64,000 nt of DNA, taken from JAYOEY01 sp038116945 (GTDB lineage Bacteria; Pseudomonadota; Alphaproteobacteria; MPNO01; UBA2964). The translations under genes were made by a program, and so were the position numbers. A model generated the notes under the pieces. That model did not search any database and had not been told where the DNA came from. It was given only the letters and a program-made list of their open reading frames with translations. Below are positions 50,568 through 60,261 of this stretch, in pieces; position 1 is the stretch's first letter; each line of letters opens with the position of its first letter. Where the stretch lies: the NCBI GenBank assembly GCA_038116945.1, contig JAYOEY010000001.1:248001-312000 (forward strand), in the 5' to 3' direction.

Positions 50568-51146
50568 CTACGAATTGGGACCGGTCCATTCCGATACGAT
50601 ATCGGCGTATTCGGGACGGGCCCGGTCGGTCGGTTCCTGGTTCCTGGAGCCGAGATAAATGAAACCGGCGATCCGGTCGGAGGGCTCCAGTCCCAGAGCC
50701 GCCTTGACCTGATCGTTATAGGCGTACCATTCCGTAATCCACTGTGCAGCGTACCCCATGGAAAGCGCCGATGTCAGCATGTTCTGACACGCCGCGCCCG
50801 ACGAGAGTATCTGTTCCCATTCCGGGATCTTGTGCGCCGGATTGGTGCGGGATGCCACCGCGATCACGACAGGGGCCCGGATGAACCGTTCCTTTTCGAT
50901 CTCGACCTGTTCTTCGATGCAGTCCGGGTTTGCCTTCTTGAAGGCCTCGCCGAGAACCGCGCCCATTTTCTCGCGGTTTTCGCCCTTGATGACGATAAAA
51001 CGCCAGGGCGTCAGCCGCCCATGGTCCGGCACGCGCATGCCCGCCCGCAGGATCTTTTCGACATCCGCATCGGCGGGGCCAGGCCCCTGCATGTCACGCA
51101 CGACGATGGAGCGGCGGCTAAGCAGAAAATCGGACAGATCGGTCAT
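50568..51146 (-). CDS. Nitroreductase-family FMN protein
   Basis: This 192-residue nitroreductase has SRRSIVVRDMQGPGP (FMN phosphate binding), MRVPDHGRLTPWRFIVIKG and the SALSMGYAAQWITEW region with GLEPSDRIAGFIYLGS at the end. It resembles the small YdjA-type branch. FMN-dependent reduction of a nitro group, quinone or unsaturated bond is expected. It lies 71 bases after the MFS gene and 39 bases before the VOC gene in the same direction. Confidence 0.9.
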   Translation of the reverse strand: MTDLSDFLLSRRSIVVRDMQGPGPADADVEKILRAGMRVPDHGRLTPWRFIVIKGENREKMGAVLGEAFKKANPDCIEEQVEIEKERFIRAPVVIAVASRTNPAHKIPEWEQILSSGAACQNMLTSALSMGYAAQWITEWYAYNDQVKAALGLEPSDRIAGFIYLGSRNQEPTDRARPEYADIVSEWTGPNS

Positions 51147-51217
51147 TGGAACGTATTCCTGAAGTCGTTTCTGGATGGAAGAATTATCGCAATTTCTGGG
51201 GCCTTGTCATCACCCGG

Positions 51218-52669
51218 TCAAGCGCGATCGTCGGCTTTAGGCGGGTCTCCCCGTGCGACAAGCATGAACATGAAGGCGATGGCGACAGCGAGCGGGACCA
51301 TGTTGGCTCCGTAGACGAAGGTGATCGCCCGTCCAACGGCCTGCGCCTCGGTCCCGTCACCGAGACCGACGATATTGGCGAGCATGCCGGCGAGCGCCGC
51401 GCCGACGGCAGTACCGAGCGACCGGAAGGACGGCAGGGCGGAGGCGGTTATTCGCTCTTCGCCTTTCCGAGCGAAACCCATGGTTCGGGCCAGCAGGTGG
51501 ACGTTATGCGTGCCGACGCCGAGCCCGAGAATGACGGCGGACAGGGTGAGCACCCAGAGCAGCGGCAATGTAGCCGTGACGGTGATCCCGGCCAGGCCGA
51601 CAGCCATCAGGATGGGGCCGATCCAGAGCGCAAATCTTTCCTTCGCGCCGCTCCAGCCGGAGACGACGAAGGTGCCGATGGTCCAGCCAAGAGAAATGCA
51701 CAGGCTGACGAGGCTGACGAACAGGGGTCTGACGTCGTGCACGACCTGTAGCAGCAGCGGCAGGAACAGGGGTACGGAAGTCTGCACGAGCCCGCCCAGC
51801 AGAAGTACCCAGAGGGACAGCCCGACGGGCGATTTCAGGGAAAGCGCACCGGTTGGGTAAAGCCGGTTATCGGAACGTCGGTCGAGCCGCAGTATGGTGA
51901 AGGCGATGAGAGCAAGCCCGGCTGCGATAAGCGCTGCCCTCTGGAGCGGAGCCGAAACGGCGCCGGCCAGCGCTATTCCGAATACGCCGCATGCCAGCAG
52001 GGAAATACGTCCGATCGGAATATTCCTGTTCTGCGGCTGAGCGTCGCCTTCGTTCCGTTCCGGCAGGCGTATCCAGGCCAGTATGGAGAAGGCAAGGAGT
52101 ATGGGCACCATGGTCCAGAAGGATCCACGCCACCAGCCGATCTCCGCGAAGACGCCGCCGACCGCAGGCCCCAACAATTGTGCGACCATCCAGACGCCCT
52201 GGTTCATGGCAATGATTCGGGTTCGCAGAGCGGCGGGGAACAGCGTACTGATCAGCGCCATCCCGCCGCCCGTCGTAAGTCCGCTGGCAAAGCCCTGGAT
52301 TCCTCGGGCAGCGATCAGGGAGGCCATGTCGGGCGCCAGCGCGCACCAGAGCGTGCCGAGCATGAAGACAAAGCCGCTGATGGCGTAGCCTTTGCGCTGG
52401 TTAAACCTTGCCCAGATAGGCCCCACACTGGCCGCGCCTACGATCGATCCGATGGTGTAAAGCAGGGTCGGCCATGTGTAGTAGGCCGCTCCGCCGATAT
52501 CCGCGACGACGGTCGGCATGACGATGGCGATGACGAGGACATTAAGTGCGTGAAGGGCGACACCGCCGATCACAAGAATAGAAAACAGGCCTCGCCCTTC
52601 CCTGAACAGCTCCCGCCATTCAGCCTTTTCCTCGGTCGTGCCGGACGTCCGCGAGGCGTTGTCGCTCAT
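51218..52669 (-). CDS. MFS transporter, DHA2-like
   Basis: This 483-residue permease has about 12-14 transmembrane segments, with the MFS motif near GPIWARFNQRKGYAISGF and RGIQGFASGLTTGGG, as in DHA2-type drug/acid exporters. An N-terminal cytoplasmic stretch of about 30 residues precedes the first segment. It overlaps the small membrane protein gene upstream by ATGA and so is translationally linked to it and to the CoA ligase gene. It could export or import the aromatic acid activated by the ligase. Confidence 0.87.
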   Translation of the reverse strand: MSDNASRTSGTTEEKAEWRELFREGRGLFSILVIGGVALHALNVLVIAIVMPTVVADIGGAAYYTWPTLLYTIGSIVGAASVGPIWARFNQRKGYAISGFVFMLGTLWCALAPDMASLIAARGIQGFASGLTTGGGMALISTLFPAALRTRIIAMNQGVWMVAQLLGPAVGGVFAEIGWWRGSFWTMVPILLAFSILAWIRLPERNEGDAQPQNRNIPIGRISLLACGVFGIALAGAVSAPLQRAALIAAGLALIAFTILRLDRRSDNRLYPTGALSLKSPVGLSLWVLLLGGLVQTSVPLFLPLLLQVVHDVRPLFVSLVSLCISLGWTIGTFVVSGWSGAKERFALWIGPILMAVGLAGITVTATLPLLWVLTLSAVILGLGVGTHNVHLLARTMGFARKGEERITASALPSFRSLGTAVGAALAGMLANIVGLGDGTEAQAVGRAITFVYGANMVPLAVAIAFMFMLVARGDPPKADDRA

Positions 52670-52935
52670 GATTTCGTTTTATGTTCGGCTGTCGACGGCC
52701 TTTCGAGACGGAAATGCCACCAGGCCATGACGCATTGAGAGAAGTTCGGTTCCGTTATGCCGTGGATATAGAATTCCGCCATGATCCGGCCTCTCGCGAT
52801 CATCCGCGGCGCGCTCCATTCGTCGGCGTACTCCTGTTCCAGCCAGGTACAGGGATCGAAACTCCGGTATCGGTAATAGGTCGCGCCCGTGGCGGCGATT
52901 CCGGCGAGGAGGGCAAGGATCAGGAGATTTTTCAT
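52666..52935 (-). CDS. Small membrane-anchored protein between ligase and MFS genes
   Basis: This 89-residue protein has one N-terminal hydrophobic segment (MKNLLILALLAGIAATGATYY), which is either a membrane anchor or a signal sequence. Then a hydrophilic, Trp/Tyr-rich part follows with two cysteines (DPCTWLEQEY and FSQCVMAWWHF) that may form a disulphide. I do not recognise a family. It overlaps both neighbours by 4 bases (ATGA on each side), an arrangement suggesting a small transporter or periplasmic partner for the MFS protein. Confidence 0.7.
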   Translation of the reverse strand: MKNLLILALLAGIAATGATYYRYRSFDPCTWLEQEYADEWSAPRMIARGRIMAEFYIHGITEPNFSQCVMAWWHFRLERPSTAEHKTKS

Positions 52936-54593
52936 GCGTCAGCAGTACCTGATTTCGCCGTGCGCTCGCGTTCGAGCTGCCGCAGGGCGCCGCGCTGGAT
53001 CTTGCCTGTCGCGGTGTGGGGAAGCTCGTCCACGAATTCGATCGCGCGCGGGTATTTGAAGGCGGATATCTGCGCTTTAACGAAATCCTGAAGTTCGCCG
53101 ATCAGGGCCTTCTCGTTTTCGATGCTAATGGCGGGTTCGATAAACGCCTTCACGATTTCGCCGCGATGGGGATCCGGCGATCCGACCACGGCGCAGTCCC
53201 GGACGGCCGGGTGCTCCTGCAGGACCGCTTCCACCTCGAGGCCGGACACGTTGTAGCCGCCGGTCAGGATCATGTCATCGGTGCGTGCCTCGTAGGCGAT
53301 ATAGCCGCCTTCTTCCCAGCGGCAGAGATCGCCCGAGAGGTTCCAGCCGTCGCGGATATAGGCAGTCTGGCGACCGATATCGTCCAGATAACGGCACCCG
53401 TTCGGTCCCTTGACGATCATCTGGCCGGTCTCGCCGGGTTTTACGTCGTTGAATTCCTCATCGACCACGCGGACCTGAAAACCGGGCACGGCCTTGCCGA
53501 TTAGGCCTGGCCGAATGTCGTCGCCCGATGCCGAAATAAAGATGTGCAGGAGTTCCGATATGCCGAGTCCGTTGATAATCCGAATGCCCGTCTTTTCTTC
53601 CCATTCGTGAAACGTCGCAGGCGCCAGCGGTTCGCCGCCCGCGATACAGAGACGCAGGGACGACGTGTCGTAGCGATCCAGCAGGGGGAGCATCATCTTG
53701 TAGCCGGACGGTGTCGAAAAACACACGGTCGCCTTTTCGTCCTGAATTGTTTGCAGGAGGACTTCGGGGGTGCCGCGTTCGAGAACGATGGCGGACGCGC
53801 CGAACCGCATCGTGTCCGGCATGTAAGCGCAAAGACCGTACAGAAAGGCGATCTGGGGGCTGCCGCAAACGATGTCGTCCGGCTTGATCCCCACCACGTA
53901 ACGGATAAACGTGTCGGCAACCGCGAGAATGTCGCGATGGAAATGGAGCGTCCCTTTGGGGGTTCCGGTGGACCCGGAAGTAAAGCCGATGATCGCGGGA
54001 TCGTCGGCGGCTGTATCGACATCCTCGAAACGGTCGGAATTCGTTTTCATGCGCCGTTCGAGCCCGTCCGGCCGCTCATCGCCGAAATAAAGGATTTCCC
54101 GAAGCGTTTCGGTCTTGCCGGCGGCGGCTTCGATATCGTCGGCCAGCTTGGCCTCGGAAATCGCGATCTGCACTTTGGCCTTATCGATCATGTAGACCAG
54201 TTCGCGCTCGCGCAGCACAGGCATCGTGGATATGGCGATGCCGCCGGCCTTGAGCACCGCGAACCACGCTGCAATCAGCATCGGGTGGTTGGAAGAGCGG
54301 AGCAGCACGCGTTCGCCCGGAATGAGATTGCAGTCCTGGACGAGAACGTTGGCGATCCTGTTGGCCTGCGCCCGCAGTTCGGCGTAGCTCCAGACGGAAT
54401 CTCCGAAGCGGACGGCCGGACGGTCCGGGCCGAACTCTTCGATTGTTCTGTCGAGCAGTTCTGTCGCAACGTTCATCCGGTCCGGATAGGCGGCCAGCTC
54501 CGGCAGGACGGAGTAATCCATCTCGGGCCAAAGCTCTTCAGGCGGCAGATTGTCCCGGATGAAGCTGTCTTTGTGGGCGGTGGGTGCGGACAT
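52932..54593 (-). CDS. Benzoate/2-aminobenzoate-type CoA ligase (AMP-binding)
   Basis: This 553-residue acyl-adenylate ligase has the P-loop FTSGSTGTPKGTLHFHRD (205 onward), GYKMMLPLLDRYDTSSLR, IINGLGISELLHIF, the hinge LSGDLCRWEEGGYIAYEARTDDMILTGGYNVSGLEVE and the C-terminal lysine in PHTATGKIQRGAL. The LHFHRD block and GLGISE pattern place it with the benzoate-CoA ligase/2-aminobenzoate-CoA ligase branch. It converts an aromatic acid plus CoA and ATP to the thioester. It heads an operon with the small membrane protein, MFS, nitroreductase and VOC genes. Confidence 0.9.
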   Translation of the reverse strand: MSAPTAHKDSFIRDNLPPEELWPEMDYSVLPELAAYPDRMNVATELLDRTIEEFGPDRPAVRFGDSVWSYAELRAQANRIANVLVQDCNLIPGERVLLRSSNHPMLIAAWFAVLKAGGIAISTMPVLRERELVYMIDKAKVQIAISEAKLADDIEAAAGKTETLREILYFGDERPDGLERRMKTNSDRFEDVDTAADDPAIIGFTSGSTGTPKGTLHFHRDILAVADTFIRYVVGIKPDDIVCGSPQIAFLYGLCAYMPDTMRFGASAIVLERGTPEVLLQTIQDEKATVCFSTPSGYKMMLPLLDRYDTSSLRLCIAGGEPLAPATFHEWEEKTGIRIINGLGISELLHIFISASGDDIRPGLIGKAVPGFQVRVVDEEFNDVKPGETGQMIVKGPNGCRYLDDIGRQTAYIRDGWNLSGDLCRWEEGGYIAYEARTDDMILTGGYNVSGLEVEAVLQEHPAVRDCAVVGSPDPHRGEIVKAFIEPAISIENEKALIGELQDFVKAQISAFKYPRAIEFVDELPHTATGKIQRGALRQLERERTAKSGTADA

Positions 54594-54658
54594 CGGAAAC
54601 CGTTCAGTGGAAGGCGGAATTTAGGCGCATGCGCCGAGCATGCCAAGGACATGAACGA

Positions 54659-56017
54659 TCAGTCGATATCCGCGATATCGCGATACTCGGGGACGGTACA
54701 GTTCCACCCCAGTTTCTCCTCGATTCGGTGTCTCAGCGCGTCGGAAGCCGCGGGTTCGCCATGTACGATATAGGTGTGCCGGGGCGGGGTACGGAAATTC
54801 GAAAGCCAGGTGATTATTTCGGATGCATCGGCGTGGGCGGACAGCATGTCCAGCTGGTCGACTTCCGCATGGACAGGGATATAGCTTCCGTGGATTTTGA
54901 TTTCGTCGGCGCCGGCGATCATTGATGCGCCCCTTGTGCCTCCGGCCTGATAGCCTGCGAAGAGGATCGTATTGCGGGCGTCGCGCGCATAAACCTTGAG
55001 GTGGTGGATGACCCGGCCGCCGGTCGCCATACCGCTCGCCGATACGATGACCTTGGGGACGTGGTTTGCGTCGAGGGCCCGCGATTCTTCAGGAGTATGG
55101 ACATACCGGGCCACCCCGAACGCCGCCCTGGCCTCTTCGGCGGACAGGCGGTGGTCGTCCGGATGGCGGCAAAAAATCTCCGTTGCGTCGATGGCCATCG
55201 GACTGTCGAGATAGACGGGCAGGTCGGGAATTCGTCTGGCCTGTTTCAGCCGATGGAGATGGTAGAGAAGGGTCTGGCTTCGTCCGACCGCGAAAGAAGG
55301 AATGATTATCGAACCGCCTCTGGCTGCCGTCCGGTTGATGATATCTGCAAGCATGTCCTCCGGATTTTCCTTGGAATGGACACGGTCGCCATAGGTTGAT
55401 TCGAGAACCAGCACCTCCGCGTCCTCGACGGGTTCCGGATCTCCCATGGTGGGCATGCCAGGACGGCCCAGATCTCCGCTGAATACGATTCGTCTTTCAT
55501 CGATTCCGATGGTCAGGATCGCAGCTCCCAGAATATGACCGGCGCGCCGGAAGCCAAGTTCGATATTCCCGCCGATCGCAACAGGTGTATGAAATTCGCA
55601 GCTTTCGAGACGGTCGAGCGCCCGTTCCGCGTCGGCCATCGTGTATAGCGGCAATGCGGGGCTGTGTTTCGAATATCCCTGATCATTGGCGTATTCGGCT
55701 TCCCGTTCGAGAAGATAGGCGGCGTCGCGCAACAGGATATGGAGCAAATCGATAGTGGAGGACGTTGCGTAGACCGGTCCCGAAAACCCCCTCCTGACGA
55801 GCAGGGGCAGGTAGCCCGAATGATCGAGGTGTGCGTGGGTTATGACGACTGCATCGATAGCGGACGGGTCCAGCGGGAAGGGTTGCCAGTTTTTAAGGCG
55901 AAGCTGCTTGTAACCTTGAAACAGCCCGCAATCGATCAGCAAACGTCGGCGGTCGGTTTCAAGGAGGAACTTAGATCCGGTGACGGTTCCGACTCCGCCG
56001 AGAAAGGTCAGGCGCAT
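54659..56017 (-). CDS. Beta-CASP metallo-beta-lactamase-fold RNase-like protein
   Basis: This 452-residue protein has the MBL zinc motif H61-A-H63-L-D65-H66, GHILGAAILTIG and FSGDLGRPGMPTMGDP. The beta-CASP and RNA-metabolism motifs follow, with AVGRSQTLLYHLHRL, VSASGMATGGRVIHHL and VHAEVDQLDMLSAHAD. It is of the type annotated as RNA-processing exonuclease. It lies 65 bases before the ligase gene but is not obviously part of it functionally. Divergent from hyuB. Confidence 0.9.
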   Translation of the reverse strand: MRLTFLGGVGTVTGSKFLLETDRRRLLIDCGLFQGYKQLRLKNWQPFPLDPSAIDAVVITHAHLDHSGYLPLLVRRGFSGPVYATSSTIDLLHILLRDAAYLLEREAEYANDQGYSKHSPALPLYTMADAERALDRLESCEFHTPVAIGGNIELGFRRAGHILGAAILTIGIDERRIVFSGDLGRPGMPTMGDPEPVEDAEVLVLESTYGDRVHSKENPEDMLADIINRTAARGGSIIIPSFAVGRSQTLLYHLHRLKQARRIPDLPVYLDSPMAIDATEIFCRHPDDHRLSAEEARAAFGVARYVHTPEESRALDANHVPKVIVSASGMATGGRVIHHLKVYARDARNTILFAGYQAGGTRGASMIAGADEIKIHGSYIPVHAEVDQLDMLSAHADASEIITWLSNFRTPPRHTYIVHGEPAASDALRHRIEEKLGWNCTVPEYRDIADID

Positions 56018-56139
56018 TCAGCTGGGTGCCTTCTTTATTGGTGTTCCCCATTATGGGCGATATTCGTCGTTTCAGCACGCTTTGCGCTGGCGGTCCGTAG
56101 TGTTAGTGTCCGCGCGCTCTGGAGTATGCCGTTTTCGTT

Positions 56140-58161
56140 ATGGATGACCTTATTAGACTTGAACTGATCCGCGAATCCCTCGTCGCGGTCGTCAACGAGA
56201 TGCGGGCCAATATCATCCGCTCCTCCTATGCGGCGATTATCTATGAGGGGCATGATTTTTCGTGCGCGCTGATGTCGTCCGACGGCCGCCAGATTGCACA
56301 GGGGCTGGCCGATCATCCGATCCACATCTTTGCCGTTCCCTATTCGACACGTCAGGTGATTGAGGCGTTCGGAGACGATATTCACGAAGGCGATCTGTTC
56401 CTTCATAACGATCCCTATACCGGCGGAACCCATCTGAACGACGTGCTCCTGCTGCAGCCGGTTTTTCATGAAGGACGGCTGGCCATGTTCGCCGCGATGC
56501 GGTGTCACTGGAACGATGTCGGCGGCATGACGCCGGGTTCGCTTTCGGGGCGGGTCAAGGAAATCTATCAGGAGGGCATTCGCATCGTGCCGACCCGGAT
56601 CTGCGAAAAGGGCGCGATGAACAAGGGCGTTCTCGACCTCCTGTTTAACAACATGCGCGGGTCGGAAGAGCGTATCGGCGACTTCAACGCCATGCTCGGT
56701 ACCGGTCGCAAGGCGGAAGAACATCTGCAGCGTCTTTTCCGGCGGTTCGGCGGAAAGGAGATGCTGAACGGTATCGATACGCTGATCGAACGGTCAGAAC
56801 GCCAGATGCGGCGCAGGATCGAGGAATGTCCCGACGGCGACTATTTTGCGGAAGGTTATATCGAGAGCGACGGTTCGAATCCCGATCCCCTGGCGATCCG
56901 CCTGAAACTGACGATTGCGGGGGACTCCATCACGGCGGATTTCACCGGAACGTCGGCGCAGACGAACGGGCCCACCAACTGCGGACCGGCCATGGCTATC
57001 AACGCGGTGGGGACCATTGTAAAGGCGTTTCTCGACCCGAAGACGCCGATCAATCACGGATCGTTCGATCCGATTACGGTTGTGGCGCCGGAAAAATCCT
57101 TCATCAACGCGCGCGAAACAGCGCCCTGCGGCGGCATGGCGGAAGTAAAATTCCTGATCGATTCCGTGGTTGCTGCGGCGATGAGCCAGGCCGTGCCGGA
57201 AATGTCGGTCGGGGATCTCAAAGGCGGCGCAAACCATGTTCATATCGCGGGACTGCGCGAGGACGGAAGAACGTGGATCCACTACGAGTGGCCTGCCGGC
57301 GGCACCGGCGCATCCGCCGGAACCGACGGAAGCAATGCCGTTCGCAGCTATAACGAAGGGGATTTCAACTCCATCCAGTCGGTCGAGACCGTAGAGGCGC
57401 AGTATCCCCTGAGGGTGGAGCGGTGCGAAATCCGGGAGGGTGCGTGCGGCGACGGCGAACACCGCGGAGGTTTCGGACTCAGGCGCGATATCCGGGTTCT
57501 GTCGGATGCCGCGACCCTGTCGGTTCTGTCGGAAAAGAACGTGATCCCGCCATACGGGGTTTCCGGCGGCAGCAACGGCGCGGCCAACCGGTTTGTCGTG
57601 CTGCGCGGCGAGCAGGTCATCGAACCGTCCGATGTGCCAGGCAAGGTATCGGGATTCGGTCTCCGCACGGGGGATATCGTTCGAGAGGAAACGGCCGGCG
57701 GCGGCGGTGCCGGCGATCCTCTGAAGCGGGATCCGGCGCGTGTCGTCGAGGACGTCCGCCTGGGGTACCTGTCGAAAGATCAGGCGAGCGGGCGTTACGG
57801 CCTCGCGTTTCGCGACAATGGAGAGGTCGATCCCGAAGCGACGGCAGCCTTGCGGCAGGAACTGGCGGGGGCGCGGGTCGAGGTTGAAACGAGATTGTCG
57901 AACGATAACGAGTTCGATGGACCGCGCCGGCTGTTTTCGCTGGATGCGTCCCTCGCGGCACGTCTTGGCGTCTCCGCGGGTGACATGATCGAACTCCGCT
58001 CGCCGGGCGCCGTACCGCTGAGAGGATGGGTCGCCATTGAGGATAATGCAGGTGGCGACATGTTGACGATAGGACCGGTGGCCCGGGATCTGTTGAGGAT
58101 CGAACCCGGAGAACGGGTCGAGATCAGGGCGGTTCATGCTGCCCCCGCCGGGGTGTTGTAA
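56140..58161 (+). CDS. hyuB: Hydantoinase B/oxoprolinase-family protein with a C-terminal extension
   Basis: This 673-residue protein is HyuB-like for its first 550 residues: LIRESLVAVVNEMRANIIRSSYAAI, GDLFLHNDPYTGGTHLNDV, GGMTPGSLSGRVKEIYQEG and the conserved GGAGDP. HyuB proteins are usually about 520-580 residues; here an extra 110 residues follow with a pattern LAARLGVSAGDMIELRSPG and VAIEDNAGGDMLTIG, like a double-psi beta-barrel. It forms ATP-dependent hydantoinase/oxoprolinase (or acetophenone/acetone carboxylase-like) complexes with HyuA encoded 3 bases downstream. The substrate is unknown. Confidence 0.88.
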   Translation: MDDLIRLELIRESLVAVVNEMRANIIRSSYAAIIYEGHDFSCALMSSDGRQIAQGLADHPIHIFAVPYSTRQVIEAFGDDIHEGDLFLHNDPYTGGTHLNDVLLLQPVFHEGRLAMFAAMRCHWNDVGGMTPGSLSGRVKEIYQEGIRIVPTRICEKGAMNKGVLDLLFNNMRGSEERIGDFNAMLGTGRKAEEHLQRLFRRFGGKEMLNGIDTLIERSERQMRRRIEECPDGDYFAEGYIESDGSNPDPLAIRLKLTIAGDSITADFTGTSAQTNGPTNCGPAMAINAVGTIVKAFLDPKTPINHGSFDPITVVAPEKSFINARETAPCGGMAEVKFLIDSVVAAAMSQAVPEMSVGDLKGGANHVHIAGLREDGRTWIHYEWPAGGTGASAGTDGSNAVRSYNEGDFNSIQSVETVEAQYPLRVERCEIREGACGDGEHRGGFGLRRDIRVLSDAATLSVLSEKNVIPPYGVSGGSNGAANRFVVLRGEQVIEPSDVPGKVSGFGLRTGDIVREETAGGGGAGDPLKRDPARVVEDVRLGYLSKDQASGRYGLAFRDNGEVDPEATAALRQELAGARVEVETRLSNDNEFDGPRRLFSLDASLAARLGVSAGDMIELRSPGAVPLRGWVAIEDNAGGDMLTIGPVARDLLRIEPGERVEIRAVHAAPAGVL

Positions 58162-58164
58162 GCG

Positions 58165-60210
58165 ATGTCAGACGGACGTTATCTCGTGGGTGTCGACGTC
58201 GGTGGCACCTTTACCGATATTCTGTGCCTCAATGTCGATACCCAGGACATTCTGTCGGCAAAAACGCCCTCGTTGCCCGGTAAACAGTGGGAAGGCGTTC
58301 TGAACGCGCTTCGGGAGCTTGGCATCGATTCCGGAGATATCAGGGCTTTCGTGCATGGAACGACCATCGCGACCAATGCGCTGCTCGAACGCAACGGCGC
58401 GAAGACGGCATTTGTCACGACGGAAGGTTTCCGCGATACGCTGGAAATCGGCCGGACGCGGAGGCTGATCGGTGGCCTGTTCGACATCAAGTTCGTGCGC
58501 TCCAAACCGCTCGTCGATCGAACCCTGCGGCTCGAGGTGCCGGAACGCACCGCGGCGAATGGCGAGGTTTTGAAGGACCTGTCGGATTTCGATTTCGTGG
58601 GCCTTGCAAATTCCTTGAAGGCCGCCGGCGTGGAGGCTGTGGGGATCGGGTTCGTCAATGCCTACGCAAATGACCGGACCGAAAGGGAGGCTGCTGCAGC
58701 GCTTGGCCCTCTGATGGATGATGTTTCGGTGTGTCATTCGACCGGAGTCGTCAACGAGCAGGGCGAATTCCACCGGTTCTCGACCTGCGTCCTGAACGCC
58801 TATCTGACGCCCGTGGTAAAGCGCTATCTCGACACGCTTGCCGCGGAGCTGAAGGGGCGGGGCGTTGCTGCGCCGGTCAACGTCATGGGCTCGAACGGAG
58901 GCGCCATGACCCTCGAAAAGGCGGCATCCTTCGCTGCCGGTACCTTCCTCTCCGGGCCGGTGGGCGGTGCGGGCGGCGCGGTGCGTGTCTGCGAAATGGC
59001 GGACATTGACAACTGCATCACCTTCGATATGGGTGGAACGTCTACCGATGTGGCGCTGATCCATCAGCGGACGCCGCGCATTTCGCACGATAACCAGATC
59101 GATGCCTATCCGCTGCAGGTGGCGCAGCTTGATATTCATACGATCGGCGCCGGCGGCGGTTCGATTGCCTGGGTACAGGAAGACGGCACGCTCGAGGTAG
59201 GCCCGAGAAGCGCCGGCGCGCTGCCGGGACCGGCCTGTTACGGGCGGGGAGGGACCGAACCGACGATTTCGGATGCCAATCTCCTGTTGGGACGCCTGCC
59301 GACGGAACGGACTCTGTCGGGCGGTTTGAGGCTGGACCGCGAGGCGTCGGAGAAGGCGTTTGCGGCGCTGTCGGAAAAGCTCGGCGGCAGCGACGTCACG
59401 ATGCTCGCGGACGGCGTACTGAAGATCGCGGTGGCGAAAATGGCGGGGGCTGTCAGGGAAGTATCCGTCCACCGCGGTTTCGATCCGCGCGATTTTGCGC
59501 TGCTGGGTTTCGGCGGTGCCGGGCCTATGCATGTATTTCTTGTCGCGGAGGAACTGGCGGTTCCCGTCGTGATCGTTCCGCGGTTTCCCGGTCATCTGTC
59601 CGCGCTTGGGCAATTGCTTGCCGATCAGCGGCGCGATGCGGTTATGGCATGGGGCGGAAAGCTCAGTACGCTCGATTCCAGTGATCTGCGCGAGCGCGGA
59701 CTGTCGATGCGGGACGAGGCAGCGGGAATCCTGTCAGAGGATGGTTTCGGAGCCGATCGGCAACGGCACGACTTTACGGTCGACATGCGGTACGTGGGAC
59801 AGTCCTTTACCCTGTCGGTTTCGCTGGATCCCGAGGCGCCCGACGTCGAACGGCTGCGAAGCGGCTTCTCCGCGCGTCACGAGGAGACATTCGGTCATTC
59901 CGACCCGAACAGCGATGTCGAGATCGTCAATATCCGGCTGGTTTCGCATGGGGTTGTCGACAAGCCCTCCCTGAATTTTTTGCGGGAGGAGACCGGCGAC
60001 CCTGTGGTAGAGGTGCGACAGGTCTGGTTCGACGACAGCTGGTTCGAATGCCCGGTTCTCGACAGGCGGCGGATGCCCGCGGGCGCGTGGTTCGAAGGAC
60101 CGGCGATCGTAGAGGAAGCGGGCGGTACTTCGGTTGTGCCGCCGGGCTGGCAAATTACGGTACATGGTTCCGGCGCGCTCATATGTCGGAATCCGAAGGC
60201 CGACGCTTGA
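58165..60210 (+). CDS. hyuA: Hydantoinase A/oxoprolinase-family protein
   Basis: This 681-residue ASKHA-fold subunit starts LVGVDVGGTFTDILC (ATP-binding phosphate 1 motif), has FVHGTTIATNALLERNGAKTAFVTTEGF and a later NCITFDMGGTSTDVALI. With HyuB it couples ATP hydrolysis to ring opening or carboxylation of an amide, ketone or hydantoin. The start follows the hyuB stop by 3 bases. An amide-forming or carbamate route is possible; the aminotransferase and other genes downstream suggest handling an amino or oxo acid. Confidence 0.92.
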   Translation: MSDGRYLVGVDVGGTFTDILCLNVDTQDILSAKTPSLPGKQWEGVLNALRELGIDSGDIRAFVHGTTIATNALLERNGAKTAFVTTEGFRDTLEIGRTRRLIGGLFDIKFVRSKPLVDRTLRLEVPERTAANGEVLKDLSDFDFVGLANSLKAAGVEAVGIGFVNAYANDRTEREAAAALGPLMDDVSVCHSTGVVNEQGEFHRFSTCVLNAYLTPVVKRYLDTLAAELKGRGVAAPVNVMGSNGGAMTLEKAASFAAGTFLSGPVGGAGGAVRVCEMADIDNCITFDMGGTSTDVALIHQRTPRISHDNQIDAYPLQVAQLDIHTIGAGGGSIAWVQEDGTLEVGPRSAGALPGPACYGRGGTEPTISDANLLLGRLPTERTLSGGLRLDREASEKAFAALSEKLGGSDVTMLADGVLKIAVAKMAGAVREVSVHRGFDPRDFALLGFGGAGPMHVFLVAEELAVPVVIVPRFPGHLSALGQLLADQRRDAVMAWGGKLSTLDSSDLRERGLSMRDEAAGILSEDGFGADRQRHDFTVDMRYVGQSFTLSVSLDPEAPDVERLRSGFSARHEETFGHSDPNSDVEIVNIRLVSHGVVDKPSLNFLREETGDPVVEVRQVWFDDSWFECPVLDRRRMPAGAWFEGPAIVEEAGGTSVVPPGWQITVHGSGALICRNPKADA

Positions 60211-60261
60211 GTTGAAAACCGGGCCGGATTAGCTTCGGCCAAACTTGAATGGATTCAGGAC

